From: Flavobacteriales bacterium
GTDB lineage: Bacteria > Bacteroidota > Bacteroidia > Flavobacteriales_F > PHOS-HE28
Length of the DNA: 61,235 bases
Direction: 5' to 3'
Assembly: GCA_016702645.1 (NCBI GenBank)
Contig: JADJDP010000031.1
Span: 1 to 61,235, forward strand
The notes beneath the pieces are model-generated. The model was not told the origin of the DNA. It worked only from the letters and a program-made list of their open reading frames with translations, and made no database searches. Shown in pieces: positions 10,744 through 19,764 of this stretch. Positions within the stretch are counted from its first letter, which is position 1; every line of letters begins with the position of its first letter. A program made the position numbers and the translations under genes.

Positions 10744-10905
10744 GAACCTGTTTGCAATCTCCCTTTTGAAGCGAGCGATGAGGATTTGGCGACCAGACGA
10801 GGCGCGGAACCAGAAGCATAGCCGGAGCTACGTGACTGTTGGCGCAGCGAAGTATGGTCGCCAAAGACCGGCGCGCAGCCAAATGCGGGGATTGCGAACA
10901 GGTTC
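10744..10905 (+). mobile_element. MITE-like 162-bp element with terminal inverted repeats
   Basis: Non-coding element between two co-directional genes. Terminal inverted repeats GAACCTGTTTGCAATC (10744-10759) and GATTGCGAACAGGTTC (10890-10905) match at 15 of 16 positions. An inner pair TTTGGCGACCA / TGGTCGCCAAA extends the imperfect palindrome. The element is flanked by TAA direct repeats at 10741-10743 and 10906-10908, a 3-bp target duplication as made by some IS5-family transposases (family assignment is inference). The left TAA is also the stop codon of the upstream epimerase. Removing element plus one TAA restores a stop followed one base later by the TTG start of the downstream glycosyltransferase. 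Confidence 0.7.
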
Positions 10906-10909
10906 TAAG

Positions 10910-12020
10910 TTGCGCGTTGCGCTTTGCACCGATGGCGTGTTCCCGCACGCGCTCGGTGGTATGCAGCGTCATTCACGCCTGCTGGCGGAGCATCTTGCGC
11001 GTCGCGATGATCTGGAACTGGTCGTACTGCACCCGCATGCGGACCGGGTCTTCGATCCATTGCTGGGGATCGAAGAGGTTCGGATCGCCCCGCTGGATGA
11101 AGGACGCTTCTACCTGCGTGAGCTCTGGCGATACAGTGGCCGCGTTGCTGACGCGTTGGACAAGGTCAAAGTGGACGTCGTGCTCTCCCAGGGTTTTTGC
11201 GTTTGGAAGGACATGCACCGCTTCAGCGATCGGTTGATCGTTCACCCCCATGGCTTGGAGATGTTCAGGGGATCACTTGAAGGACCGGTTGATCGGCGCA
11301 CCGTTCCGGATGGCATTGAAGCATGTGGTGCGGCGTTCCGCTGTCACCGTATCCCTGGGTGGCAAACTCACCAGCTTGCTGCAAAGCCTGCTCGTGGGAT
11401 CGAGCGGTCGCGTGGTGGTGCTGCCGAACGCGGTGGAAGTACCGGATATCCCTCCTCCCTATCCCACGGAACAAGGTCCGCTCGTGATCTTGTTCGTAGG
11501 GAGGTTCGCGTTCAACAAGGCATCGATGTGTTGCTGTCGGTTGCGGAACGCTTGAGTGGCGGAAGGGCGAGGGGATGTTTTCCGGTTCGTTCTGGCGGGT
11601 GATGGACCGGAGCGCGCACGCATGGAAGGGGCAGGGCTGCCTGTGAACGTTTCGCTCGCGGGCAAGGTGGATGATGCGCGTCTGCAAGAACTCTACACCG
11701 AATGTCATGCGCTGCTGCTTCCCACGCGGTTCGAGGGCATGCCCACGGTTGTGCTGGAGGCCATGGCGCGTTCACGGCCGGTGCTCGTGAGCGATGTGGG
11801 GGCATCGGCGGAACTCGTTTCCTCCGCGAACGGGTTCCTGCTACCACCGGGCGATGCCAACGCCTTGCATGCGGGCCTGATGCGCTCTGCGGGGCTGACC
11901 ACAGCGCAACGAGCGACCTTGGGAGAAGCAGGCCGTGTGACCGCCTGCGCACGATTCACGTGGGAGGCCTTCACCAACGATTTCGTTTCGTTGTTCCGGG
12001 AAGTGGCCCGAATTCACTGA
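10910..12020 (+). CDS. Family 4 glycosyltransferase (GT1/GT4 fold), frameshifted
   Basis: Probable TTG start at 10910 (LRVALCTDGVFPHALGGMQRH, the GT-B N-terminal loop), directly after the MITE-like element. Then come VLSQGFCVW, HPHGLEMF, TVSLGGKL, VVLPNAVEVPDIPP, LFVGRFAFNK, VLAGDGPERARME, VSLAGKVDDARLQELY and HALLLPTRFEGMPTVVLEAMARSRPVL, with the EGxxxxxLE donor-site motif complete. Frame changes near 11260-11290 and 11510-11560. Membrane-associated retaining glycosyltransferase of the polysaccharide cluster. The stop at 12018-12020 overlaps the 3' end of the convergent SGNH gene. Confidence 0.8.
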
Positions 12021-12901
12021 ACAAGGATCGTGTCCGCTACGCCTCGCATTTCATCGCGCAGCAGGCGGGTGAAGCGCCGCGCCCCTTTCGCGTTCAGGTG
12101 ATCGCTGTTGGCGAAAAGAGTGTCGCCCGGGAAGAGCGCGGAGTGGTCGATGACTTAACACCAGCGGCCCGGTACGCATCGGCGAGTTCCTCAAAACGAT
12201 GCGGTACGCTTCAGGAATTTCCGCGCGATATGCGTCATGGACCGGGGTGGCGACCAGATATAGTGCGATCTGCTCCCGCATGCAGAACTGCACGATCGAA
12301 TCCAGATAGGCAATGCCTGGTTCGGAGACGGGAGATAGTGTTCCATCCTTCTGGAGGAAGTGTCGCTCAACGCTCCCTGCATGATCCGCGTGGAACTTTC
12401 TGCCCAAACCACTGAACTGGCCGATGAACTGGATGTGTGAATCGCGAGGTATCAGGCAAAATTGCATGAACAAGGTGCGCAAGTAAGTCTTCAGGTGGAA
12501 CGATGATCGCAGCACCTCACCGACCGGTACGAGTGGATAGGCGCGCATCATCAAGCGGTCGGTGGCCCATCCGGCATCCAGGAACTTGCTGTGGTCATTG
12601 TTGCTTAGGTTGTGTGGTCCGAACCCGACAATGAGCGTGTCTATGCGCTGCTGTTGTACTATGTACTTCAACTTGAACCAACTAAGGAGGTAGGGCTCGG
12701 CAGGAAGCGCGGTGTTCTGTGCGCCGACCAATACAGTTGTGTCCACCGAACATCCGATGTGGGAATCACCCATCGCGATGAGGGGCGAACGCACGGGCAC
12801 GGGCTCGGACCGCATCAGGCGGAAGTTCACGACCGCCATCGTGCGCACCACAGCAAAGGCAGCAGGCAGAACAGGAGCAGCGAACGTCGGAAGGCTTTCA
12901 T
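12014..12901 (-). CDS. SGNH/GDSL-like hydrolase, partner of the MBOAT acyltransferase (frameshifted)
   Basis: Starts at the ATG 12899-12901, which overlaps the MBOAT stop (TGATG), with a signal-anchor-like N-terminus (RRSLLLFCLLPLLWC). It contains AMGDSHIGCSVD (SGNH block I, nucleophile Ser in GDS), GFGPHNLS and, after a frame change near 12190, a C-terminal NSDHLNAKGARRF in which DHLN supplies the Asp-His of block V. Small, secreted or membrane-tethered SGNH proteins encoded next to an MBOAT (the AlgJ/AlgX, PatB and DltD type arrangements) complete transfer of acetyl groups to extracytoplasmic glycans. A second break lies near 12855, just after the N-terminal helix. Confidence 0.7.
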
Positions 12902-14310
12902 CAGAATTGGAAGTAGATGAACTCCTGTTCCTGTCCCCCGATCGTGATGATGGCCACGATGAGTGCATAGAGTGACCCAGCGGGCTCCGCGCGAGCGCCA
13001 GGTCGCCACGATCTCCAAGGGATGTTGTCGTTCACGGGAAACCCACTCCACCAGTACGAAACCGGAGACCAGCAGCAGCACGTCCTTGGGGAGCACGGTG
13101 GGCAGGCTGAACAGCGATGGTGAGAAGATGCCCTGGAGATGCTGCAAAGCCATGGTCACGTTCTCCGCGCGGAAGAAGATCCATGCGAGCACGGCAAGGA
13201 AGAAGGTCGCCGCCATACCGAAGAACTCACGCCAGGTGGGAAGCCAACGGCCTGCCGCCACCGTGTCCAGGTTGCGCCGGTTGCGTTTCGCGAGGAGCAG
13301 GGGAATGAAGTAGAGCGCGTTGAGGGCACCCCAACAGAGGAAGGTCCAGTTGGCACCGTGCCAGAGGCCGCTGAGCAGGAAGATGATCAACGTGTTGCGC
13401 AAACTGCTCCACTTGCCGCCACGGCTCCCGCCGAGCGGGATGTACACATAGTCACGGAACCAGGTACTGAGGCTGATGTGCCAGCGTCGCCAGAACTCGG
13501 CGATGTCGCGGGAAAAGTAGGGGAACGCGAAGTTGCGCATGAGGCTGAACCCGAACAGGCGCGAACACCCGATCGCGATGTCGGAGTATCCTGAGAAATC
13601 ACAATAGATCTGGAAGGTGAAGAGCAAGCACCCACCAGCAGGGTGCTACCCGAAGATCGGGTTCGCATAGGCGGCGCAGTTGTCGGCGATGACCACCTTC
13701 TTGAACAGTCCCCAGAGCATCTGGCGCAAGCCGTCCACGGCCTTTGCGCGATCGAAGGTCCGCGGGTGCTCGATCTGCTGGAGCAGGTTGCGCGGCCGCT
13801 CGATGGGCCCCGCCACCAGTTGCGGGAAGAACATCACGTAGAGCGCGAACATGCCCGGTCGGCGTTCGGCTTGCTGTGTGCCCCGGTACACTTCGATGGT
13901 GTAGGCCAGTGACTGGAAGGTGTGGAACGAAAGTCCGATGGGCAGCAACATGCCAAGGTCCGGCAGGTTGTAGTCGAAACCGGCGGAGGTGAAGAGCGCT
14001 CCAATGTTCTCGTTGAGGAAGTTCCAGTACTTGAATGCACCGAGCACGCCGAGGTTGGCAATGACGCTGGCAGTGAGCCAGCGTTTGCGCGCGGGCCCTT
14101 GGAGTCTTCGATGAGGATGCCGGACACATAGTCGATGCCGATGGTGACCGCCAGGATCAGGATGTACACGGGCACGAAGGCCATGTAGAACCAGCAACTG
14201 GCAACGAGCATCAGTGTGTTCTGCGCCCGATAGTTGCGCCCGAACACGTACCAATAGAGAACGAATACGACCGGAAGGAAGATCGCGAAGTCGATCGAGT
14301 TGAAAAGCAT
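12901..14310 (-). CDS. MBOAT family O-acyltransferase (AlgI-like), frameshifted
   Basis: Polytopic membrane protein of about 470 residues starting MLFNSIDFAIFLPVVFVLYW, the classical AlgI-type N-terminus. Other conserved parts are LMLVASCWFYMAF, LPIGLSFHTFQSLAYTIEVYRG, FFPQLVAGPIERP, IYCDFSGYSDIAIG, DIAEFWRRWHISLSTWFRDYVYIPLGG and LLSGLWHGANWTF, which holds the conserved MBOAT histidine. It moves acetyl groups across the inner membrane for polysaccharide O-acetylation. Frame changes occur near 14090, 13650 and 12970; the C-terminus ends QEQEFIYFQF at 12901. The SGNH gene follows with overlap, so the two are translated together. Confidence 0.85.
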
Positions 14311-14401
14311 CGCTCAGTCCTGCGAGTGTGGTGGTGCTCAGGAGGGTTCGATCCAGGACGGGATGGCCGGGGCTATAGGAATTTACAGCCGTCAACTGCG
14401 C

Positions 14402-15179
14402 TCACCGTGTGAAGCAGCAGCGGAAATACTGTGGTGTGTTGTTGACCCCCCAAGGACCGGATTGTGCGCAGCTGGAATAGCCGATGAGACGCACACAGCA
14501 GTCCTCGTTGGCCGTGTCGTTCGTCCATTCCCAGTTCCCCACGGTGTTCTGGATGCCTAATTGGGTGGCCTTGTTACAGCCGTTGTGCCACTCTCCCCAG
14601 GTACACAACCGCATGTTCGCTGCAATACAGGTTTGTGCCGCTGCGAACCAACTCGTCGTATCACGTTCCGCATCTCCATGCAGAACTGTTCGTTGACAGC
14701 GACCGTTCCCGCTGGGCACTCGCGCCTGCTGCGGGGCTTCCCGTTCAATACCTGGAAAGCGGTTCCATCGAAAACCAGCGAGAGCACGGGTATGGCAGGA
14801 ACATCTTCCTGCAGGAGCGGTGCCCCGGGGAACCAGATGATGTCATAGGGGCCAAGACCATTCACGAGCAGTTGACCGGTCCCATGGAAGCATTGTCCAC
14901 CGTGCTCAACATGATCTGGGTGCCTGCTGCCGGTGCACCAGCCAGTGCTGGAGGTCCACTCCACACAGTGCCGCCGACCGCGACCGCATAGCGATGGATC
15001 CCCTTTTGCTCCACTTCCGCAGTGTTGGCCGCCGTGCTGTTCAAGAGGGGCGGCAGGCCCAGCACCTGTCGTTGGGTTTCGATCGTCCCGGTAAGCACGA
15101 TCGGCCTGTCTATCGCTATCTGGCCGAAGCAGGTTACCACGGCGGACCATGCAACGATAATGGAATAGAGCTGCTTCAT
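14402..15179 (-). CDS. Secreted lectin-like protein, tandem paralogue 3 (frameshifted)
   Basis: Last of three related minus-strand genes. N-terminal signal peptide (LYSIIVAWSAVVTCFGQ), then a stalk with VLTGTIETQRQVLGLPPLL, APAAGTQIMLSTVDNASMGPVNLLVNGLGPYDI, and VFDGTAFQVLNGK, a pattern seen in tail-fibre-like stalks (N-G-L-G ... ydGt-FQ-L). The C-terminal Cys-rich part reads AAQTCIAANMRLCTWGEWHNGC, WEWTNDTANEDCC and FRCC. It resembles C-type-lectin or formylglycine-enzyme-like folds (RLC-W-EW); I do not recognise a named family with certainty. Frame changes near 14880 and 14650. It starts three bases after the stop of the upstream paralogue. Function unknown; probably surface binding. Confidence 0.6.
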
Positions 15180-15182
15180 GGA

Positions 15183-15948
15183 TCAACGAGGATGATAGCA
15201 GCAACGCACCCGGGCAGGTACCGTCACGATGCGTGTTCGTATGGTCGTGCAAATGGTGCGTCCCACCTGGTTGGCACCGTGACTGTGGTTCGATGTATCA
15301 TCCAGCCATTCCCAATCGACGAAGATGTTGGTGAATTGGCCCTGCAAGAGCGCACAGGCGCCATAGTACTTCGTCCCACGTACAGAGCTTTCCGCCCGCA
15401 CCGCACATTGGTCCGATGCGTGTACCACTCCACCGCAGGGGATGAATTGGCTTCGATGCAATAGTTGGTGTTCACCTGCAGGTATCCTGGCGGGCAGCCG
15501 GTTTCCGGCGTTCAGCAAATGGAACTTTCCGTTCGCGTGCATCACCTCGCAAACACGACCGACGCATCACTTGTCCATCGCTCGGGGCCTCACCATCGGG
15601 GCGAACCAGGGCCAGCGCCGGCAAGCCGTTGAGGCTCACGCCTCCACTGGTCCTTGCGTTTGGCAGGCGCTACGAAACGGACCAGGAGCCCGTCGCGGTA
15701 GGCGGCGATCGGCGATCGACCGTCAACGCCAGCGTGGTGCCCCGCAAGGTCGCGTTCGCTCAAGCCCATTCCGAGCGTAGCGATCCCTCCACCGTTATCG
15801 CGGAACTGGCATCGGAAGGAGATGCAAGGCCGTTGATGGCCCTGTTCTCAGGTGACCCAGTGAACTCTACGGACGTGTTCACCTCTACCTGGGCCACCGA
15901 AGCGGTCCAAGCACAAAGCGTTCCTACAACAAGGGCCAATGACTTCAT
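15183..15948 (-). CDS. Secreted lectin-like protein, tandem paralogue 2 (frameshifted)
   Basis: Start ATG 15946-15948 overlaps the stop of paralogue 1 (ATGA). Signal peptide SLALVVGTLCAWTASVAQ, then VEVNTSVEFTGSPENRAINGLASPSDASSAI, the same N-terminal stalk as its neighbours. The frame is lost in the middle (about 15550-15760). The C-terminal part recovers with NTNYCIEANSSPAVEWYTASDQC, a GACALLQGQF segment, FVDWEWLDDTSNHSHGANQVG and VRCCYHPR, matching the CIE / WEW / RCC pattern of the other two. Role unknown; the three copies presumably recognise different ligands, since the sequence between WEW and RCC differs strongly. Confidence 0.55.
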
Positions 15949-16736
15949 CGGTGGGTGCAACATCGATATGGTGGGCGACCGAGAAAGGGTTCTCCGGTGT
16001 GGCCCCGGTTACACCCGAAATCGTTCGGAGAACCAAGTCCATCTCCTCCGTACCCCACTAGCTTCGCATCATTGGTGTTGTTCGCGGAGCTGTCCACCCA
16101 TTCCCAATCAGTTACCGTTGGTAGGAAGGATGGATCCTTGCGGCAGGCGTGTGCCCATTCGCTGAAGGTGCAGAGCCTGGCGCCCGCATCACGGCAGATC
16201 CTATTGGCTTCGAAAAAACCGGTGTCCACACGGGAGCTATCCTCGATGCAATACTCCCGACCACCAATGTGGAACCCGGCGGGACAGGGCAAATACGTGG
16301 AACTGAGGAGCCGGAAACGCATGCCATCATGCATCAACCTGGCCGGAGCACCGACCATCAGATCTCCCGCTTCCAGCGGAACACCTCCCGCCTTGACGAT
16401 CTCCTGGGCCCCCAGGTCGTTCAAGTTCAATTGCGCCGCTGCCACGTTGGGTGCGTCAGGTACAATGGTCACCAGCATGCCTGCATTGTAGGCGGCTGGC
16501 GCGGGTACCAGATCCCCTATCAACGTCAAGCCGCCTGTAACGGTCGTGTAGCTCACTGCTGAATTGCGGGAAGCATCCACGCTCACCGCAGCGTGCAAGG
16601 CGACCGGATCGGCTAAGCCGATGATCTGGCGATCCTGGTCGGTAGTACCGTTCAACTCGATGGGCACAGGAACCTCCCATTGCCCACGTGAACCCAAAGC
16701 CATCCCTAAGGCCAGAAGTAGAATGGAGCGCTTCAT
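15945..16736 (-). CDS. Secreted lectin-like protein with tail-fibre-like stalk, tandem paralogue 1 (intact)
   Basis: Intact 263-residue member and the best guide to the family. Signal peptide (RSILLLALGMALGSRG), then PIELNGTTDQDRQIIGLADPV. A stalk at about residues 75-145 contains AAYNAGMLVTIVPDAPN, LNLNDLGAQEIVKAGG, LEAGDLMVGAPARLMHDG and FRLLSS, the motif order of phage tail-fibre linkers. The C-terminal ~115 residues are Cys-rich: CPAGFHIGGREYCIEDSS, ANRICRDAGARLCTFSEW, DWEWVDSSANNTND and PPYRCCTHR, reminiscent of C-type-lectin/FGE folds. No T9SS tail is seen. Its start (16734-16736) overlaps the stop of the upstream T9SS protein (ATGA), so the four genes form one minus-strand operon. Confidence 0.65.
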   Translation of the reverse strand: MKRSILLLALGMALGSRGQWEVPVPIELNGTTDQDRQIIGLADPVALHAAVSVDASRNSAVSYTTVTGGLTLIGDLVPAPAAYNAGMLVTIVPDAPNVAAAQLNLNDLGAQEIVKAGGVPLEAGDLMVGAPARLMHDGMRFRLLSSTYLPCPAGFHIGGREYCIEDSSRVDTGFFEANRICRDAGARLCTFSEWAHACRKDPSFLPTVTDWEWVDSSANNTNDAKLVGYGGDGLGSPNDFGCNRGHTGEPFLGRPPYRCCTHR

Positions 16737-17623
16737 GGATGGATCAAATGGTACGCCGGTCCGCCGTTCACACGCAATACATAAGGACCGCTCGTTAAGG
16801 AAGGCACGGATATGGTCGCAACACCGCTCGCATTGGTTTGAGTGAAGGGCAATTGCACGATCCGACCTGAAGCATCGATCAATTCCGTTCGCTCCAGCGG
16901 TGTTCCCTCCGGCAACTTCACCATGAGGACATCGGTGAAAAGCGTCGGCCAAACTTGCGGTCGTTGCAACTCGGAGTTCGCATCCACCCGGGTGGTGGCA
17001 TCCAGGTCGAATGCAGTGATGTAGTTGGCCGGAGCTTGGTCCGTTCCGCTCAATTCGAACGCCGGTTCATCACCGGTCGTGGCGATGGCGGTCCAAGGCC
17101 CGCCGAGGTCGGGTGCCACGAACAGCGACAGGCTACCGGAAGGATGCCGTTCAATTCCGCAGGGTCATAGTGGAACACGACATCCATTTCGTCGCTATTG
17201 GTCGTCGGGGTCGTGGTGCGGAACCAACGCGCGATGCTCGCAGTGGAATTGGGTCCTGGGTTGGCAAGTGCCCACGTTCCACGCGCATTCCACCCGCTGC
17301 ATAAGCGCGCGTGATCGTGAGCCCGAGGCCACCCGGTCTGCTCCGGACATCGGACCAGCTATTGGCCACGTTGCCGTTTCAGTACCCGTGCCAGTGATCG
17401 GTGCGCCGATCGTTTCTTCCAAATGCCCCTGTTCTCCCAACTCGATATGGCCATCGTTCACCACTTGGGCATCTCCAGCAAGGTTCCAGGAGATGGGTCC
17501 TATCAGTTCGAGTGTCGTGCCAGCTGTCACGGTAAGACTTCCTCCAACGAACTCCATGGTTTGGGCCTTGGAACCAAGCAAGGAGCAGCAAAGGAGCGCC
17601 AGCAGTGGAATGTGTCGCAGCAT
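16733..17623 (-). CDS. Secreted protein with T9SS type A-like sorting domain (frameshifted)
   Basis: First gene of the minus-strand operon with the three lectin-like genes. Start ATG 17621-17623 gives a signal peptide (LRHIPLLALLCCSLLGSKAQ). The mature N-terminus (MEFVGGSLTVTAGTTLELIG, then VVNDGHIELGEQGHLEE) looks like the beta-rich start of Bacteroidota proteins with unadorned omit-type repeats. A frame change near 17330 and another near 17130 lead to a C-terminal ~80-residue domain: LFTDVLMVKLPEGTPLERTELIDASGRIVQ and SGPYVLRVNGG. This is a T9SS sorting-domain pattern (short strands, DASGR, GxYxLRV). Likely exported and anchored by the type IX system, whose machinery is not in this window. 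Confidence 0.6.
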
Positions 17624-17725
17624 GGTCGGCGACGAATGTAGGCAGTTTGTACGGTCCGAATGCCTTTCCCCCCCCCTGATGTTGCTGGTGCTTCGATACC
17701 TAGTTTTGGCGCCAAACAGCAGGCA

Positions 17726-18129
17726 ATGGACTTTAGAGGTTTTGCGGCCGACCACTTCGGGCATTTCAGCCCGTACGACATCGCCAATCTGCTGTTCTCC
17801 ATGGTTGCAGCTGTGTTACTGGGATATGCCATGGCCCGATGGAGCGGGGGAAGCGTGGACAGGAATTGCGTGCGCTTGCACTCTGGGCGGGCCTCGCCGC
17901 ATTGGGCGTTGGATTCGTTCGGGCGCAGCTGCCCCTAGCAGTGGCTTTTCTCGCATTGGTCCTGTTGGCCAAGGGTAATGAAGCATCGAAGCACGATCGC
18001 TTGTTGCTTTTCGCATCCTTGGTTCTCGGGGTCGGCTGTGGGAGCGGTGCCACGCTTGTAACGATCGTCCTGACCCTCCCGTTCCTGCTCATCGTTCGTT
18101 GGGCGTTCGGTCCGGCGGTGAAGGATTGA
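17726..18129 (+). CDS. DUF4956-like small integral membrane protein (frameshifted)
   Basis: About 135 residues with three or four predicted membrane segments: YDIANLLFSMVAAVLLGYAMARW, ALALWAGLAALGVGFVRAQLPLAVAFLALVLLA and LLLFASLVLGVGCGSGATLVTIVLTLPFLLIVRWAF. The order 'membrane segment, short polar link, GVGCGSG near the end', and the position directly before a CotH gene, match DUF4956 proteins. These commonly travel with CotH and VTC-type polyphosphate polymerase genes. It lacks the usual AFGLVGALSIVRFR core, so the assignment is tentative. One indel near 17845-17860 separates the two halves. It ends two bases before the CotH start. Confidence 0.5.
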
Positions 18130-18131
18130 AC

Positions 18132-19764
18132 ATGATATCCACGCACCGCAACGCGGTCCCCGTCTTGTTGATGGCGTTGGTGGGGTGCGCGTTCCTGGCC
18201 ATGGCGATCGGTCGTGCTCCTCGACCTGCCCGGTCCAAGGAGAGCGGTGCCCCCCTGATACTTCCCGCGAATGCTCGAGCAAGCGAGGGAACGGTGATCA
18301 CGATCCGTGCGCAACAAGGCGATCACCTATGGTACACCACGAACGGTGACGGATCCGACCCGCGATATGGCGATGACCACATCACGCTGAATGCGGCTCC
18401 TGACATGCGCGCGGTGAGCGCCGTGCTCAATACACCAACGGCTGTGCAATGGCGACACCCCTTGTTCGGACTACCGGGTGCCATGGTGGTCAGGGCAGGC
18501 GGTTCGGCGCGGGGGCCCCCTGGTCATGCGCACGTATCTCTTTGCGGACCATGGTGTGCTCCCGGTGATCTCCATCAGCGCCTTGAACGAGGATTTGTTC
18601 GACCCCGAGGATCGCCGTGGTGGGGGATGGAATGCTGTATGCGGATGAGGATGTGCTGAACGCGTATGCGACCGACCAAGTGGTGGAGGTATCCTGGGAA
18701 CTATCACGGCCGCGGCAAGGAATGGGAGCGTCCGGCACGGATGCAGTTGATAGCAGCCGACGGCAATGAGGTCTTCCAGTGCGATGTGGACCTCCGGATC
18801 AACGGGTACAACACACGCGGGTTTCCGCAGCACGCTTTCCGATTGCTCTTCCGGGAACCATTGTCGGTTGCTCCGTTCCCGGACGGTGATGGTATCGGGA
18901 GCGAAGCACTGATACTGCGCGCAGCAGGCAATGATCAGTAAAGGCCATGATGCGGGACGCCTATCAGCATGCGCTCTGCGAGGGCGTCCTTCGAGACGAG
19001 CAAGGCCCTCACTTGCGTCGGTTTTACGTGAACGGCGCGTACAATGGCGTGCATCACCTGCGCCAGCGTATGGACGAGAAGGGAACTGGCACGGCGCCAT
19101 GGCATCAAGACCTCGCAGTCGCCTCTGCTGGAGGACAGCAGCGTGCTCGCACATGGCGATGAGGAGGATGCACAGGTTTTCGGACGGATAGTAGGGCAGA
19201 CCGAACGATGGAACGGATCGATGGCGGCTGGCCCGATACGTTGGAGGCGCGGGTGGACGTCGACGGCTTTCTCGCCTACATGGCTGGCCAAATGATACTG
19301 GGCAACATGGATTGGCCCAAGCAGAACTTGAAGTATTGGCGTTATACGGGAACTCCGCGCGACCAGCAACCCCTGGATGGGAAGTGGCACTTCATCATGG
19401 GTGATTCGGACCTGGGCTTCGGTGCCAACGCACCCGCTTCATCGGACATGTTCGCACAGGTGCGGGATACGAACGCCCTATCGCCCGGTTGTTCCTGTCC
19501 ATGATGCGTTCACCCGTCTTGAAGGCCCGGTTCCTTGCCCAAGCCGGTCTATTGCTCGAAGGTCCGCTCTCGACCGCTCGTTGCGGTGCGGTCCTGGAAG
19601 ACTTCGTAACGCGCATGGGCCCTGAAATGGATCGGCACACGGCGCGCTGGCGCAAGCCTTTGGACAAGCGCTCTTGGTCCGTGGAGGTCGAGGTGATGCG
19701 GCGTTTCGCACAAGAGCGGGCCGGTCATGTCCGTCAGCAACTCGATCGCTTCCGATCCGAATGA
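18132..19764 (+). CDS. CotH kinase family protein (frameshifted)
   Basis: Membrane-anchored or secreted CotH-type protein kinase. N-terminal anchor/signal (VLLMALVGCAFLAMAIG), then LWYTTNGDGSDPRYGDD and LPVISISALNEDLFDPEDR (the usual CotH opening). Next come EWERPARMQLIAADGNEVFQ, LRINGYNTRGFPQHAFRLLFRE, RRFYVNGAYNGVHHLRQRMDE, and the catalytic end NMDWPKQNLKYWR followed by WHFIMGDSDLGFG. The DWPxxN and GDSDLGFG segments correspond to the catalytic and metal-binding Asp/Asn residues of the family. Bacterial CotH phosphorylates proteins (CotB and CotG in Bacillus); the substrate here is unknown. At least five indels (about 18510, 18650, 18935, 19120, 19480) break it. Overlaps the downstream gene's first ATG. 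Confidence 0.8.

Noticed and set aside
10121..11602. A single 493-codon frame joining epimerase and glycosyltransferase through the MITE-like element
   Set aside because: It exists only because of a frameshift near 10678. The epimerase C-terminus and its TAA lie in another frame, and the middle part is the non-coding palindrome.
14402..16736. Diversity-generating retroelement with variable lectin-type target
   Set aside because: The lectin-like C-termini suggested it, but there is no reverse transcriptase gene and no template repeat copy in the window.
16430..16740. The tail-fibre-like stalk as a sign of a prophage
   Set aside because: No capsid, terminase, portal, integrase or lysis genes are present. 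The proteins have signal peptides and sit in an operon with a T9SS protein.
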